Source: Candidatus Melainabacteria bacterium
GTDB taxonomy: Bacteria; Cyanobacteriota; Vampirovibrionia; Gastranaerophilales; Gastranaerophilaceae
Assembly (NCBI GenBank): GCA_003258795.1
Contig: QHMH01000009.1
Coordinates: forward strand, 49,547-113,546
Reading direction: 5' to 3'
DNA length: 64,000 nucleotides
Positions 7,864 through 16,955 of the stretch are shown here, in pieces. The notes below the pieces were generated by a model that ran no database searches, was not told the DNA's origin, and worked only from the letters and a program-made list of their open reading frames with translations. A program made the position numbers and the translations under genes. Each line of letters starts with the position of its first letter. Position 1 is the stretch's first letter.

Positions 7864-8865
7864 ATGGCAAAAACAGTTTATTTGGGAATTGACGTAGGCT
7901 CGGTTACAACAAAGCTTACGCTTGTCGATGAAAATGGAAAATACGTTGACGGTTATATGTTAAGAACAGCAGGGAAACCTGTTATGGCAGTTCAATCTGG
8001 GCTTAAACATTTAATGGGAACCGCAAAAGAAGAATATAGCGTTGAAGGTGTTGGGACAACAGGTAGCGGAAGAAACCTTGCGGGAGCTTTGGTTGGTGCA
8101 GATGTAATTAAAAACGAAATTACAGCCCATGCCGTTGCAGCAAGTACTTATGTTGAAGGCGTTCAGACTATTCTTGAAATCGGTGGACAGGATAGTAAAA
8201 TCATTATCTTAAGAGATGGTATTGTTACAGACTTTGCAATGAACACAGTTTGTGCTGCCGGTACAGGAAGTTTTCTTGATCAACAAGCTAACAGATTGAA
8301 TGTTCCTATTGAAATCTTCGGAGAAACTGCTTTGAAATCAGAAAACCCTGCAAGAATTGCCGGTCGTTGCGGTGTTTTTGCAGAAAGTGACCTTATCCAC
8401 AAACAGCAATTGGGATATCCTGTTGAGGATTTATTGTATGGACTTTGTCAAGCGCTTGTAAGAAACTACTTAAGCAATTTGGCTTTGGGTAAAGAACTTT
8501 TGCCAACTGTATCTTTCCAAGGTGGGGTTGCAACAAATGTCGGCATGGTTAAAGCTTTTGAAGAAGCTCTCGGAACTAAAGTAGTTGTTCCTGAAAACCA
8601 CCAACTTATGGGTGCTTTAGGAGCTTCTCTTTTAGCGATGGAAAATCACCACTACACTAATAAACCAACCATATTCAAGGGCTGGTCTATTGGGGATATG
8701 CACTTTAATTCTATTACTTGCGACTGCAATGGTTGCGCTAACAATTGTGAAATTGTAACTATTGTAGAAAGTGATGAGGTTCAACACGTTGAAAGAGTTG
8801 AAGATATTAAAGGTAACATCATTGCTCGTTGGGGTTCAACTTGCGGAAAGTATTCAATCGGTTAA
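7864..8865 (+). CDS. Acyl-CoA dehydratase activase (HgdC/BcrAD-BadFG family ATPase)
   Basis: 333 residues. ASKHA-type ATPase beginning LGIDVGSVTTKLTLVDE. The two Cys that would hold the shared [4Fe-4S] cluster of the dimer are in NTVCAAGTGSF and AGRCGVFAESD. Family members drive ATP-dependent electron transfer to 2-hydroxyacyl-CoA dehydratases or benzoyl-CoA reductases. The C-terminal 60 residues add a Cys-rich segment (CDCNGCANNC and a last Cys near the end), resembling the beginning of larger fused activases. No dehydratase subunit gene is nearby, so the partner is unknown. The ribosome site AAGGAAGG is strong. Confidence 0.88.
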   Translation: MAKTVYLGIDVGSVTTKLTLVDENGKYVDGYMLRTAGKPVMAVQSGLKHLMGTAKEEYSVEGVGTTGSGRNLAGALVGADVIKNEITAHAVAASTYVEGVQTILEIGGQDSKIIILRDGIVTDFAMNTVCAAGTGSFLDQQANRLNVPIEIFGETALKSENPARIAGRCGVFAESDLIHKQQLGYPVEDLLYGLCQALVRNYLSNLALGKELLPTVSFQGGVATNVGMVKAFEEALGTKVVVPENHQLMGALGASLLAMENHHYTNKPTIFKGWSIGDMHFNSITCDCNGCANNCEIVTIVESDEVQHVERVEDIKGNIIARWGSTCGKYSIG

Positions 8866-8876
8866 GGGACAATATT

Positions 8877-9314
8877 ATGAAAATTAAAACAGACTTTGAA
8901 CACAATGGAAATATTCCTTCAAAATACACTTGCGATGGAGATGACAAGGCTCCTATTTTGAATATTCTTGATGTTCCAAAAGATGCTAAGGAACTTGTAC
9001 TTATTGTCGATGATCCAGATGCGCCAATGGGACTTTGGGTTCATTGGATTTTGTACAATATCAGTCCTGATGTAGGGGTTATTGACAACGACAATTTACC
9101 GAGTGGTGTAAAACAGGGCATGACAAATTTTGGTAGATTGGGTTGGGGTGGACCTTGTCCGCCTGACGGCATGCACAGATATTTCTTCAAATTGTATGCA
9201 CTCGACACTTCTCTAAACTTGAAAGAGGGCTTAAATAAAAAAGAGCTTGAAGAAAAAATTAAAAATCATATCATAGAAAAAACAGAACTAATTGGACTTT
9301 ATAAAAGAATTTAA
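8877..9314 (+). CDS. YbhB/YbcL-family (PEBP-like) protein
   Basis: 145 residues from MKIKTDFEHNG, the start with an AAGGGAC ribosome site. It shows the phosphatidylethanolamine-binding-protein signatures: VDDPDAPMGLWVHWILYN and the pocket region GWGGPCPPDGMHRYFFKLY. Bacterial members are small cytosolic or periplasmic proteins whose ligand is unknown. There is no signal peptide here. It lies 11 bases after the activase gene and is probably co-transcribed; a strong terminator follows. Confidence 0.93.
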   Translation: MKIKTDFEHNGNIPSKYTCDGDDKAPILNILDVPKDAKELVLIVDDPDAPMGLWVHWILYNISPDVGVIDNDNLPSGVKQGMTNFGRLGWGGPCPPDGMHRYFFKLYALDTSLNLKEGLNKKELEEKIKNHIIEKTELIGLYKRI

Positions 9315-9351
9315 TTTGATTAAATTTGATTAAAAAATCGGATAAAAATAG

Positions 9352-9377
9352 GGCGGATGAAAAATTTTTCATCCGCC
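9352..9377. terminator. Bidirectional terminator
   Basis: A 13-base-pair stem, GGCGGATGAAAAA / TTTTTCATCCGCC, lies between convergent genes. It is followed by TTAAATTTT on the plus strand and by TATTTTTATCC on the minus strand. Confidence 0.9.
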
Positions 9378-9391
9378 TTAAATTTTCTATA

Positions 9392-9664
9392 TTACATATT
9401 TTCTTTTTGTTGTTGAAAGCATTCTTTACAATAAACTTCTTTGCCTTCTATTGGTTTAAATGGAACTTTTGTTTCCTTACCGCATTTTGAGCAAATTGCG
9501 TCATGTAACTTTCTTTTGTGATTTTTCTTGTGAGCCTTTCTGCATGCAGCACATCTTTTTGGTTTGTTAAGAAGTCCTCTTTCAGCATAGAACTGTTGTT
9601 CACCTTCTGTAAAAACAAATTCACAGCCACATTCTTCACAAATGAGTTTTTCGTCTTCGTACAT
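9392..9664 (-). CDS. Small zinc-ribbon protein
   Basis: 90 residues with four CxxC pairs: CEEC, CAAC, CSKC and CKEC. The first half (LICEECGCEFVFTEGEQQFY) matches the probable zinc-ribbon family PF13451. The second half (CSKCGKETKVPFKPIEGKEV) matches the CxxC-CxxC family often joined to it. It probably binds two zinc ions; a role in nucleic-acid or protein binding is only a guess. A GGAGAG-type ribosome site precedes the start. Confidence 0.88.
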   Translation of the reverse strand: MYEDEKLICEECGCEFVFTEGEQQFYAERGLLNKPKRCAACRKAHKKNHKRKLHDAICSKCGKETKVPFKPIEGKEVYCKECFQQQKENM

Positions 9665-9720
9665 TTTTTCTCTCCTGACTTAAATAATCTGTCCGAAATT
9701 ATATTTCGTTTTAAGCCATT

Positions 9721-10389
9721 TTATATCCTTTTTGAAATTTTTGCAAGTTTTATAAATTCCTTAACGGAATTTACAGGAACAGCAAATCCAATACCGATAT
9801 TTGACTTGTTATTGTCAGGATTGTAGATAGATTGACTTATACCAATAACTTCTCCATCAGAATTTACAATTGGCCCACCAGAATTTCCAGGGTTAATCGC
9901 AGCGTCGGTTTGTATTTTATTTTTAGAATAATCAATTCTTGACACGATGCCTTCTGTAAGCGTGCCGGAGAAACCAAAAGGATTTCCTATCGCAAGAACT
10001 TTTTGCCCAACTTTAATCTTTTCAGAATTTCCGAGCGAAATTGGGTTTAATCTTTCTTTTGAATTGATTTTTATTAGAGCTAAATCTCCGCCAAAAACAG
10101 AAATAACGCTACCTTTGTACATTTTACCCGTATTAAGAGTTACATCTATATCTTTTGCGCCTTCAACAACATGCGAGCTTGTGAGAATTACACCATTAAC
10201 CCCTATTATGCAACCTGTTCCACTTGAGATTCCATAAGGTAATTGAGCATCAATAGTTACTATCGATGGGGAGATTTTTTCGTATATTTTTATAGTTCTC
10301 TCCTCTGCAATATCGTATGAAAATGCAGATGCAGAAAATATTTGTAAAAACAAAAATACACCGATAATAAACCTTGATACTTTGTCCAT
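9721..10389 (-). CDS. Exported trypsin-like serine protease (HtrA/Deg family, no PDZ)
   Basis: 222 residues from MDKVSRF, which has a GGGGGG ribosome site. A signal peptide (about 1-25, ending near SASAFS) sends it to the envelope. Catalytic triad: His in LTSSHVVEGAK, Asp in GGDLALIKI, Ser in NPGNSGGPI. HtrA proteases degrade or refold misfolded periplasmic proteins. This one stops right after the protease domain and has no PDZ domain, so it cannot form the regulated cages of DegP in the usual way. It is divergent from the Ycf23 gene. Confidence 0.9.
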   Translation of the reverse strand: MDKVSRFIIGVFLFLQIFSASAFSYDIAEERTIKIYEKISPSIVTIDAQLPYGISSGTGCIIGVNGVILTSSHVVEGAKDIDVTLNTGKMYKGSVISVFGGDLALIKINSKERLNPISLGNSEKIKVGQKVLAIGNPFGFSGTLTEGIVSRIDYSKNKIQTDAAINPGNSGGPIVNSDGEVIGISQSIYNPDNNKSNIGIGFAVPVNSVKEFIKLAKISKRI

Positions 10390-10471
10390 ATTCCCCCCGT
10401 TTTCCACTATCATATTTCACCCATTTTTAAATTTTTGCAATTATTAACCAGTCTTTTTTTAGATTTATTAT

Positions 10472-10501
10472 TGCAATAATTAAAATGTTAATGATATAAT
10501 A
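10472..10501 (+). promoter_or_regulatory. Promoter of the Ycf23 gene
   Basis: TTGCAA (10472-10477) and TATAAT (10496-10501) with an 18-base spacer lie 37 bases before the start codon, which has the ribosome site AGAAAGG. Confidence 0.65.
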
Positions 10502-10538
10502 CATACGGATTTATTTTAAAAACAGAAAGGGTATTTAA

Positions 10539-11282
10539 ATGTTTAAAATTGAAATGTTCAAACAACACATGGCAGAAAAAAGAGCTCTTAAAGTTATCGC
10601 AGGTATCAATAACTTTAACTTTGAAAATGTAAAAAATGTAGTTATGGCAGCAGAAAAAGCTGGTGCAAGCATGGTTGATATCTGTGCTGATAAACAAATT
10701 TTTGATATGGCAAGAGAATTCACAAATCTTCCACTTATCGTATCTTCAATCAACCCAATGGATTTGTTCAACGCATTCCAATGGGGTGCTGATGCAATCG
10801 AACTTGGAAACTTTGAAGCTTTTGACAGAAGCTTCTCTGCTCAAGAAGTTCTTAACCTTGTTCAAGAAACATTAAACCTTCTTGGCGAAAACAAAATCTT
10901 CTTCTCAGTTACAATCCCTGGAAACCTTGAAATTGCAGAACAAATCAAACTTGCTATGCAACTTGAAGAAATGGGTATTGACTTGATTCAAACAGAAGGT
11001 TCTAAAAATAGCATGAGCGAAGGTGCTTTGGGTCTTTTAGAAGCAGCTCAAATGACATTGGCTCACACAATTGAAATTTCAAGAAACGTTAACATTCCTG
11101 TAATGTCAGCATCTGGACTTACTACAACAACTGCTGGTATGGCTTTCGCAGCAGGTGCAAGCGCTATTGGTGTTGGATCTTGCATTAACAAATTAGGTTC
11201 TTACCTTGAAATGACAGCTATGATTTCTAACTTTGTTGAAATCTTGAACAAACAATCACACAGATCTGAAATGTTTGTATAA
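10539..11282 (+). CDS. ycf23: DUF561 / Ycf23-like protein
   Basis: 247 residues of a TIM-barrel-like protein of the DUF561/Ycf23 family, found in cyanobacteria and red-algal plastids with unknown function. Recognisable parts are LKVIAGINNFNFENV at the N-terminus, GADAIELGNFEAF in the middle and SASGLTTTTAGMAFAAGASA, a phosphate-binding-like loop, near the C-terminus. It is transcribed alone between two hairpins and has codon use typical of a well-expressed gene. The family assignment is from memory of its sequence pattern; it is one of the better lineage markers in the window. Confidence 0.82.
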   Translation: MFKIEMFKQHMAEKRALKVIAGINNFNFENVKNVVMAAEKAGASMVDICADKQIFDMAREFTNLPLIVSSINPMDLFNAFQWGADAIELGNFEAFDRSFSAQEVLNLVQETLNLLGENKIFFSVTIPGNLEIAEQIKLAMQLEEMGIDLIQTEGSKNSMSEGALGLLEAAQMTLAHTIEISRNVNIPVMSASGLTTTTAGMAFAAGASAIGVGSCINKLGSYLEMTAMISNFVEILNKQSHRSEMFV

Positions 11283-11310
11283 TTTCAATAGTTTGATTTT
11301 ATAATGATTT

Positions 11311-11343
11311 AAGGCGTTTCAAACAATATGTTTGAAACGCCTT
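11311..11343. terminator. Hairpin between convergent genes (bidirectional terminator)
   Basis: Perfect 15-base-pair stem AAGGCGTTTCAAACA / TGTTTGAAACGCCTT with a three-base loop. The T tracts on both sides are short and broken, so termination would rely mostly on the stem. Confidence 0.7.
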
Positions 11344-11373
11344 AATAATTTACCCAACTTTATCTACAACAAT

Positions 11374-12483
11374 TTACAAAACATTTTTTGCAAAGCTTTC
11401 GAATTCGTCATTAAATATGGCTTTTCTTGCATTTTTTACGAAATTCAAAAGGAACTGAATGTTATGAATAGATAAAAGAATTTGAGCATTAGCCTCACCA
11501 CATCTATATAGATGTCTAATATAGGCTCTTGAGTGGTTTTTGCAGGCATAACAATCACAGTGTTCATCAAGAGGTTTTGAATCTCGTTCAAATTCTTTAT
11601 TTTTAATAATTTTTCTACCTTCAGTTGTGAAGAAAGAACCGTGTCTTGCGTTTCTTGTTGGGAGAACGCAATCGAACATATCTATTCCTCTTAAAATACC
11701 CTCTGTCAAATCTTTTGGAGTTCCAACGCCCATAAGATAACGAGGAGCATGTTTTGGAAGGAGTGAGGCAGAATATTCTACAAAATCGTTCATAATTTCG
11801 TGAGGTTCTCCAACACTCAATCCGCCGATTGCATAACCTATTGCATCATAATCTGAAATAATTTTTGCACTTTCTGCTCTCAAATCCTTAAAGAAAGCTC
11901 CTTGCATAATTGGAAAGAGGGCTTGGCGTGGGTTTTTGTGAGCCTTAAAGCATCTTTCAAGCCACCTGTGAGTTTTTTTCATAGCACTTTCTGCTTCGCT
12001 ATGACTACAAGGATAAGGTGCACATTCATCAAATGCCATAATTATATCAGCACCTATGTTCTCTTGGATTTCCATTGAAACTTCGGGGCTAATAAAGTAA
12101 CTTTTTCCATTTTTTGGATTTTTAAAACTTACACCATCTTCTGTGATATTTCTGAATTCAGAAAGTGAGAATACCTGAAATCCACCAGAATCTGTTAGTA
12201 CAGGTTTGTGCCAATCCATCCACGAATGAATTCCACCAAAATCTCTTATCAATTCGCTACCTGCAGTTAGGTGTAAATGGTAGGAATTTGCGAGGATTAT
12301 ATGTGGTTGAGTTTGTGAAAGATGATAATTTGTAAGCATTTTTACAGCAGAATTTGTTCCAACCGGCATAAAAATTGGTGTTTCTATATCGCCGTGAGGA
12401 GTGTGTAAAATTCCTGCCCTTGCGCCTGTTTTAGCATCTTCGTGCAACAATTCAAAACTAAAATATTCTCTTGAACTTATCAA
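11374..12483 (-). CDS. tgt: tRNA-guanine (queuine) transglycosylase
   Basis: 369 residues, normal for bacterial Tgt, which swaps guanine-34 of GUN tRNAs for preQ1 on the way to queuosine. Visible motifs are MPVGTNSAVK, the substrate Asp in LTDSGGFQVFSL, GGLSVGEPHE, the nucleophile region FDCVLPTRNARHG, and the zinc site CDCYAC with a following His. It lies eight bases after ndk. Other queuosine genes are not in this window. Confidence 0.97.
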   Translation of the reverse strand: MISSREYFSFELLHEDAKTGARAGILHTPHGDIETPIFMPVGTNSAVKMLTNYHLSQTQPHIILANSYHLHLTAGSELIRDFGGIHSWMDWHKPVLTDSGGFQVFSLSEFRNITEDGVSFKNPKNGKSYFISPEVSMEIQENIGADIIMAFDECAPYPCSHSEAESAMKKTHRWLERCFKAHKNPRQALFPIMQGAFFKDLRAESAKIISDYDAIGYAIGGLSVGEPHEIMNDFVEYSASLLPKHAPRYLMGVGTPKDLTEGILRGIDMFDCVLPTRNARHGSFFTTEGRKIIKNKEFERDSKPLDEHCDCYACKNHSRAYIRHLYRCGEANAQILLSIHNIQFLLNFVKNARKAIFNDEFESFAKNVL

Positions 12484-12491
12484 ACCAACCT

Positions 12492-12953
12492 CTATTTCAT
12501 TTCTTCAACGAGAATTTCATACATAGTTTTCCAGTTGTTGCATATTTCTTCCGGCTTAAAGTAGATTGCAATTTCTCTTTCTGCACTTGCAGGAGAATCT
12601 GATGCGTGAACTGAATTATATTGAGTTACTTGAGAGAAGTCACTTCTAATAGAACCGTCTTCTGCATCCATTGGATTAGTTTTACCTAAAAATTTTCTAA
12701 CACTTTCTATAACGTTTTCACCTTGCAAAACCATAGCAATAATTGGAGCATTGGTAATAAATTTTACCAAAGAAGGATAAAAAGGTTTTCCAATATGTTC
12801 TTCATAATGTTTTGCGGCAATTTCTTCTGTTACATGAATCATTTTCATTGCAACAATTTTATAGCCTTTTGTTTCAATTCTTTTGATAATATCTCCAATC
12901 AAACCTCTTTTAACAATATCTGGTTTAATTGCGACAAAAGTTCTTTGTTCCAT
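12492..12953 (-). CDS. ndk: Nucleoside diphosphate kinase
   Basis: 153 residues from MEQRTFVAIKPD, the start with an AGGGG ribosome site. It moves the gamma phosphate between NTPs and NDPs through a phospho-His. The catalytic His is about residue 116 in NSVHASDSP, and KPDIVKRGLIG is the family's N-terminal signature. It is a few residues longer than usual at the C-terminus. It is followed closely by tgt, so the two form an operon. Confidence 0.96.
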   Translation of the reverse strand: MEQRTFVAIKPDIVKRGLIGDIIKRIETKGYKIVAMKMIHVTEEIAAKHYEEHIGKPFYPSLVKFITNAPIIAMVLQGENVIESVRKFLGKTNPMDAEDGSIRSDFSQVTQYNSVHASDSPASAEREIAIYFKPEEICNNWKTMYEILVEEMK

Positions 12954-12985
12954 TTCACTTCCCCTTAAAATTACTTTCCATAACG

Positions 12986-13014
12986 ATTTAAGCATAAAAA
13001 TGTGGCATAGTCAA
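12986..13014 (-). promoter_or_regulatory. Likely promoter of ndk-tgt
   Basis: On the minus strand, TTGACT (13009-13014) and TTAAAT (12986-12991) are 17 bases apart, 33 bases before the ndk start. The -10 box is imperfect. Confidence 0.45.
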
Positions 13015-13021
13015 AAGGGGG

Positions 13022-14080
13022 TTATCTTAATTTTGTCTTAGGGTCGAGAATATCCCTTATCGTATCTCCTAAAATATTGAAAGACAAAACAGCAATAAAT
13101 ATTAAGAATCCAGGGGTTAGAAGCCATGGTCTATATAATATGTTGAAATATTCTTGAGCCTCTTTTAGCATATTTCCCCAACTTGCATCTGGCTGTTGAA
13201 TACCTAACCCCAAAAAGCTCAATCCACTTTCTGACAAGATGTAAGATGGTACACTCAAGGTCATTGCAACTATAATATAACTTGCCGTTTGAGGGAGAAT
13301 ATGTTTTAATATTACCCTCATTTTTGAAGCCCCGATTGCCTCTGCTGCCTGAACATAATCAGAGGTTTTTATTGACAAAACCATTCCTCTAACAACTCTT
13401 GCAAATCCAGCCCACCCAATCAGAGCAAGGATTATTACAATTAACATAAATCTTTGAACGCTTGTCATGTTTGAAGGCAAAATTGCAGCAAGAATAATTA
13501 AAAGATAAAAGCTTGGAATTGACATAACAGCCTCCGCAAACCTCATCATAAGCATATCAACTTTTCCGCCAAAGTATCCTGAAATTCCACCATACAAAAG
13601 TCCTATTGGGAATAAAACGAACAAGGCAAGAAAGCCTATTGTCATTGAAATTCGACCACCAAAAAGTATTCTTGAAAAAACATCACGTCCGTTAATATCA
13701 CACCCAAGTAAATAGATTTTTCCGTCAGTTCCGAAAAGATGCAAATCACAAGGAATTACACCCAAAAATTTATATTTTTCGCCCCTAACGAAGAACTTTA
13801 TTTTATGTTTTACACTTTTATCCAAAGTATAATTGACCTGCATTTGTTCTGGCAAGAATTCTCTTTTATAATTATAAGTATAAGGCATAGAAAGTTTACC
13901 CTTTTCGTTAATCAAAAAGACTTTAGATGGAGGCGCATAGGACATATTTCTGTCAGAAAAGTCTTTTGAATACGGAGCAATAAAATCAGCAAATAAAAGT
14001 GAAATATAAATTACAGAAAGAATTATTATCGCAGTAAGGGAGAATTTGTCTTTAATTAGTTTTTTGAACATCTTAGCCAC
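13022..14080 (-). CDS. Peptide/nickel-type ABC transporter permease (OppC/DppC)
   Basis: 352 residues, inner-membrane permease. An N-terminal membrane helix (about 13-33) is followed by a 100-residue extracytoplasmic segment and then the binding-protein-dependent transport domain with the EAA loop (AAEAIGASKMRVILKHILPQ), which would touch the ATPase. Its start overlaps the OppB-like gene by eight bases. The segment between helix 1 and the core is longer than in most OppC proteins. No OppD/OppF ATPase gene follows; the next gene is ndk. Confidence 0.93.
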   Translation of the reverse strand: MAKMFKKLIKDKFSLTAIIILSVIYISLLFADFIAPYSKDFSDRNMSYAPPSKVFLINEKGKLSMPYTYNYKREFLPEQMQVNYTLDKSVKHKIKFFVRGEKYKFLGVIPCDLHLFGTDGKIYLLGCDINGRDVFSRILFGGRISMTIGFLALFVLFPIGLLYGGISGYFGGKVDMLMMRFAEAVMSIPSFYLLIILAAILPSNMTSVQRFMLIVIILALIGWAGFARVVRGMVLSIKTSDYVQAAEAIGASKMRVILKHILPQTASYIIVAMTLSVPSYILSESGLSFLGLGIQQPDASWGNMLKEAQEYFNILYRPWLLTPGFLIFIAVLSFNILGDTIRDILDPKTKLR

Positions 14081-15044
14081 CCTCTCTGATTCTTGGGTCA
14101 GTAATAATTAGAAGGATATCAGCAATTAGATTTCCCAAAATAAGCATTATTGCACCCATCATCAACGATGCCATAACAAGATTTATGTCAGATTTTAAAA
14201 CAGCTTCAAGGATAAGTCTTCCAAGTCCAGGGTATTGAAAAACATATTCTGTTAATGCAGCGCCACTCAACAAAGATGCAAATTCAAACCCAAGTAATGT
14301 TATCAAAGGGTTTAGTGCATTTCGCAGAGCATGTTTGAATATAACCTTGAATTCGCTCAACCCCTTTGCACGAGCAAATTTTACATAATCACTATCCAAC
14401 ACATCAAGAAGATTTGCCCTCATTTGACGCTGAAGCCCCGCAAGTGAAATTGTAAAAAGAACCGTTACGGGAAGAATCAAATGTCTTGCAATATCAAAGA
14501 TTTTTCCTGCAAAAGACATCTCTTGAAAATTATAACTTGTAAGCCCTCCAACAGGAAACCACCCAGTTTTGACGGCGAAAAGTAAGAGTAAAATAGCAAA
14601 GAAAAATGAAGGTATTGCCATTCCAATACTCGTTAACACCGTCAAAATTCTATCCGTTAAAGTATTCCGCTTTATTGCAGCAAGTATACCCAAAGGAATT
14701 CCAACCAACCACGTCATAAGGATTACGGTAGTAGTTAAAAGCAAGGTATTAGGAATCCTTTCTGCAAGTTTGTCAAAAACTCTTTCCCCAGAGGAGCAAT
14801 AGCCTAAATCACCTTTGATAAAAGCTTTTCCCCATCTAAAATATTGCACATAAATTGGTTTATCAAGTCCCAACCTTACTGTTTCTTTTTGGAGTGTTTC
14901 TTTTGAGATTGAAGGATTGAGTTTAAGCTCTGCCAAAGGATCAACTGGGCTTAGTCTAATAATGAAAAAGCTTATAATAGAAACTGGTATTAAAAGCAGA
15001 ATTGCTTGAAGTATTCTTTTTATAATATATGTTGAGATTTGCAA
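14073..15044 (-). CDS. Peptide/nickel-type ABC transporter permease (OppB/DppB)
   Basis: 323 residues with six predicted membrane helices. It opens with the usual YIIKRILQAILLLIPVSII helix and SPVDPLAELK, and has the EAA loop FARAKGLSEFKVIFKHALRN. It forms the translocation pore with the OppC-like protein encoded just after it. The start is three bases after the stop of the binding protein. The substrate is probably oligopeptides but cannot be fixed from sequence. Confidence 0.94.
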   Translation of the reverse strand: MQISTYIIKRILQAILLLIPVSIISFFIIRLSPVDPLAELKLNPSISKETLQKETVRLGLDKPIYVQYFRWGKAFIKGDLGYCSSGERVFDKLAERIPNTLLLTTTVILMTWLVGIPLGILAAIKRNTLTDRILTVLTSIGMAIPSFFFAILLLLFAVKTGWFPVGGLTSYNFQEMSFAGKIFDIARHLILPVTVLFTISLAGLQRQMRANLLDVLDSDYVKFARAKGLSEFKVIFKHALRNALNPLITLLGFEFASLLSGAALTEYVFQYPGLGRLILEAVLKSDINLVMASLMMGAIMLILGNLIADILLIITDPRIREGG

Positions 15045-15047
15045 TTG

Positions 15048-16880
15048 TTATTCCTTATAAATTTCTTCACTGTTATATGTTATACCCATAAGTTCAGACG
15101 GAAAAATGTTTTTAAAGCACTTTCTAATCGCAACAACCCTTATAGGTGAATACAAGTAAATTATTGGTTTTTCGTCGTAAATTATCTGTTGATAATTATC
15201 ATAAAGTTTTTTTCTATCATCAAAATTTATCTTCAACGATGCTTCGTCGATTATTTTATCAAGTTTTATCTCCCATGGCAAAGATATAACACCTTTCGCC
15301 TCTTGAGTTCTTTGATTAAAGAGATGAAGAGAACCACTGGAAAACCAAACATTTTTTCCGTTATGCGGTTCAAGAGGACTGCCAGTTAGCCCCATTATAA
15401 CCAAATCCCATTGAGGATCATTTACAAGTTTGTTTACAAGAGAGTTAAATTCAATCGGTTTAAAGTTAACTTTCATTCCCAAGTCTTCTAAATCTTGTTT
15501 TACCATAACGCCGATTGCTTCACGTTCTGTGTTGCCGGCATTTGTGTACAAATCAAACTCGACCCTGTTTCCAAATTTGTCATATAGAATATTATTCTTA
15601 ATGCGAAAACCTGACTTATATAAATATTTTTTTGCCGCATCTAAATCTTTAGGGTAACCATTTGCGAGATTTTTATTCAGAAATATTGAATTAAGACTTT
15701 CAGCAGTAAACAGAGGCTTGCCAAGTCCATTTGCTACATTATTTACAATTGCTGTTCTATCTACCGCTAAATCTAAAGCTTTTCTAAAATTTATATCATT
15801 AAACCATAACTGTTTTTTAGGCTCTACAAAAAACTTTCCATTTGCAGACTTTCCACAATTGAGATTGATTGCAACAAACATTGTCCCCGTATCTGGACCA
15901 AGAGTGTATATGGAATAATCAGAACTTGATTCCTGCTCCTTATATTTTCCGACAGTTGAGCCCCTCAATGAAATTACATCTATTTCTTTTGCCTCAAATT
16001 TCAAAATTTCATTGTTCAAATCCCCAACAATTAGAAAAACGAGTTTGTCTAAATAAGGCAACTTTTCTCTATTTTTGTTTATCATGTAATAGTTTGGATT
16101 TTTTTCAAACACAATTCTCTGAGCGGGAACATATTCCCTCAACTTAAATGCTCCACTTACCACAAAATCTTTTGGCGGCGTAGTTGCAGACAAAAAAGAG
16201 TCAAAATATTTTCCACCTTTATTTACTGCATCTTCAAAAACATGTTTTGGTGCAATAGGTGCTGCAAGAATCCTCAAGAATGGTGCAAATGGTTTTATTG
16301 TAGTAAATTTAACCGTGTAATCATCGATTTTTTCAACCTTTGGTAGCTGGTTATCAATGACAACAGAATCTCGAGTTGAAGTATTACCAAGCCCCGCTAA
16401 AATAATATTGTTCCAAGTGAAGACAACATCATCAGCAAGAATTGGCTTTCCGTCAGACCATTTTATACCTCGTCGTAATTTGAAAATATAAACTCTACCG
16501 TCAGGAGAAATTTCAAAAGACTTTGCAAGTTTTGGAACAATAGCACCGTCTTTTGCTCTTGTAGTAACAAGTCCATCATACATAATTTCAGCCATAGATG
16601 AAGATGTTGCATCCTTTGTGTTAAATGGATTAAAAGTTTTTGGTCCTTCTCCAATAGTCGAAGATATCAACTCTCCACCAAACTTTCCAACTTCAGCCAT
16701 ACTTTGAAGATAGTCTACCCCTTCAATTGTTACGGTCTTTGAGTCTTTAGGATATACTACCTTTTTTTCTATATTTTCCCCAAAATGCAAGTTATTGTTA
16801 ACAACATCTTTGTCTGTACAATTTTTACATACAAAAATACAAATAATTATTAAAAGTAACAACAAAAAAACTTTTTTCAT
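15048..16880 (-). CDS. Extracellular solute-binding protein, family 5 (OppA-like)
   Basis: 610 residues. The N-terminus has two Lys and a hydrophobic stretch with three Cys in residues 14-21, so it may be a lipoprotein, although no textbook lipobox is visible. The SBP family 5 domain fills the rest: SMAEIMYDGLVT, DGRVYIFKLRRGIKWSDGKP, and the later FRKALDLAVDRTAIV. It would capture peptides for the two permeases downstream. There is no Shine-Dalgarno sequence before the ATG; a weak TAATTT box ends seven bases upstream, so the message may be leaderless. Confidence 0.92.
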   Translation of the reverse strand: MKKVFLLLLLIIICIFVCKNCTDKDVVNNNLHFGENIEKKVVYPKDSKTVTIEGVDYLQSMAEVGKFGGELISSTIGEGPKTFNPFNTKDATSSSMAEIMYDGLVTTRAKDGAIVPKLAKSFEISPDGRVYIFKLRRGIKWSDGKPILADDVVFTWNNIILAGLGNTSTRDSVVIDNQLPKVEKIDDYTVKFTTIKPFAPFLRILAAPIAPKHVFEDAVNKGGKYFDSFLSATTPPKDFVVSGAFKLREYVPAQRIVFEKNPNYYMINKNREKLPYLDKLVFLIVGDLNNEILKFEAKEIDVISLRGSTVGKYKEQESSSDYSIYTLGPDTGTMFVAINLNCGKSANGKFFVEPKKQLWFNDINFRKALDLAVDRTAIVNNVANGLGKPLFTAESLNSIFLNKNLANGYPKDLDAAKKYLYKSGFRIKNNILYDKFGNRVEFDLYTNAGNTEREAIGVMVKQDLEDLGMKVNFKPIEFNSLVNKLVNDPQWDLVIMGLTGSPLEPHNGKNVWFSSGSLHLFNQRTQEAKGVISLPWEIKLDKIIDEASLKINFDDRKKLYDNYQQIIYDEKPIIYLYSPIRVVAIRKCFKNIFPSELMGITYNSEEIYKE

Positions 16881-16955
16881 ATTTGATAAATTAGCATAAA
16901 AATTAAAAAATTAAACCGTCCGTCAGGCATATTTAAAATTTTTTGACAATTATTA

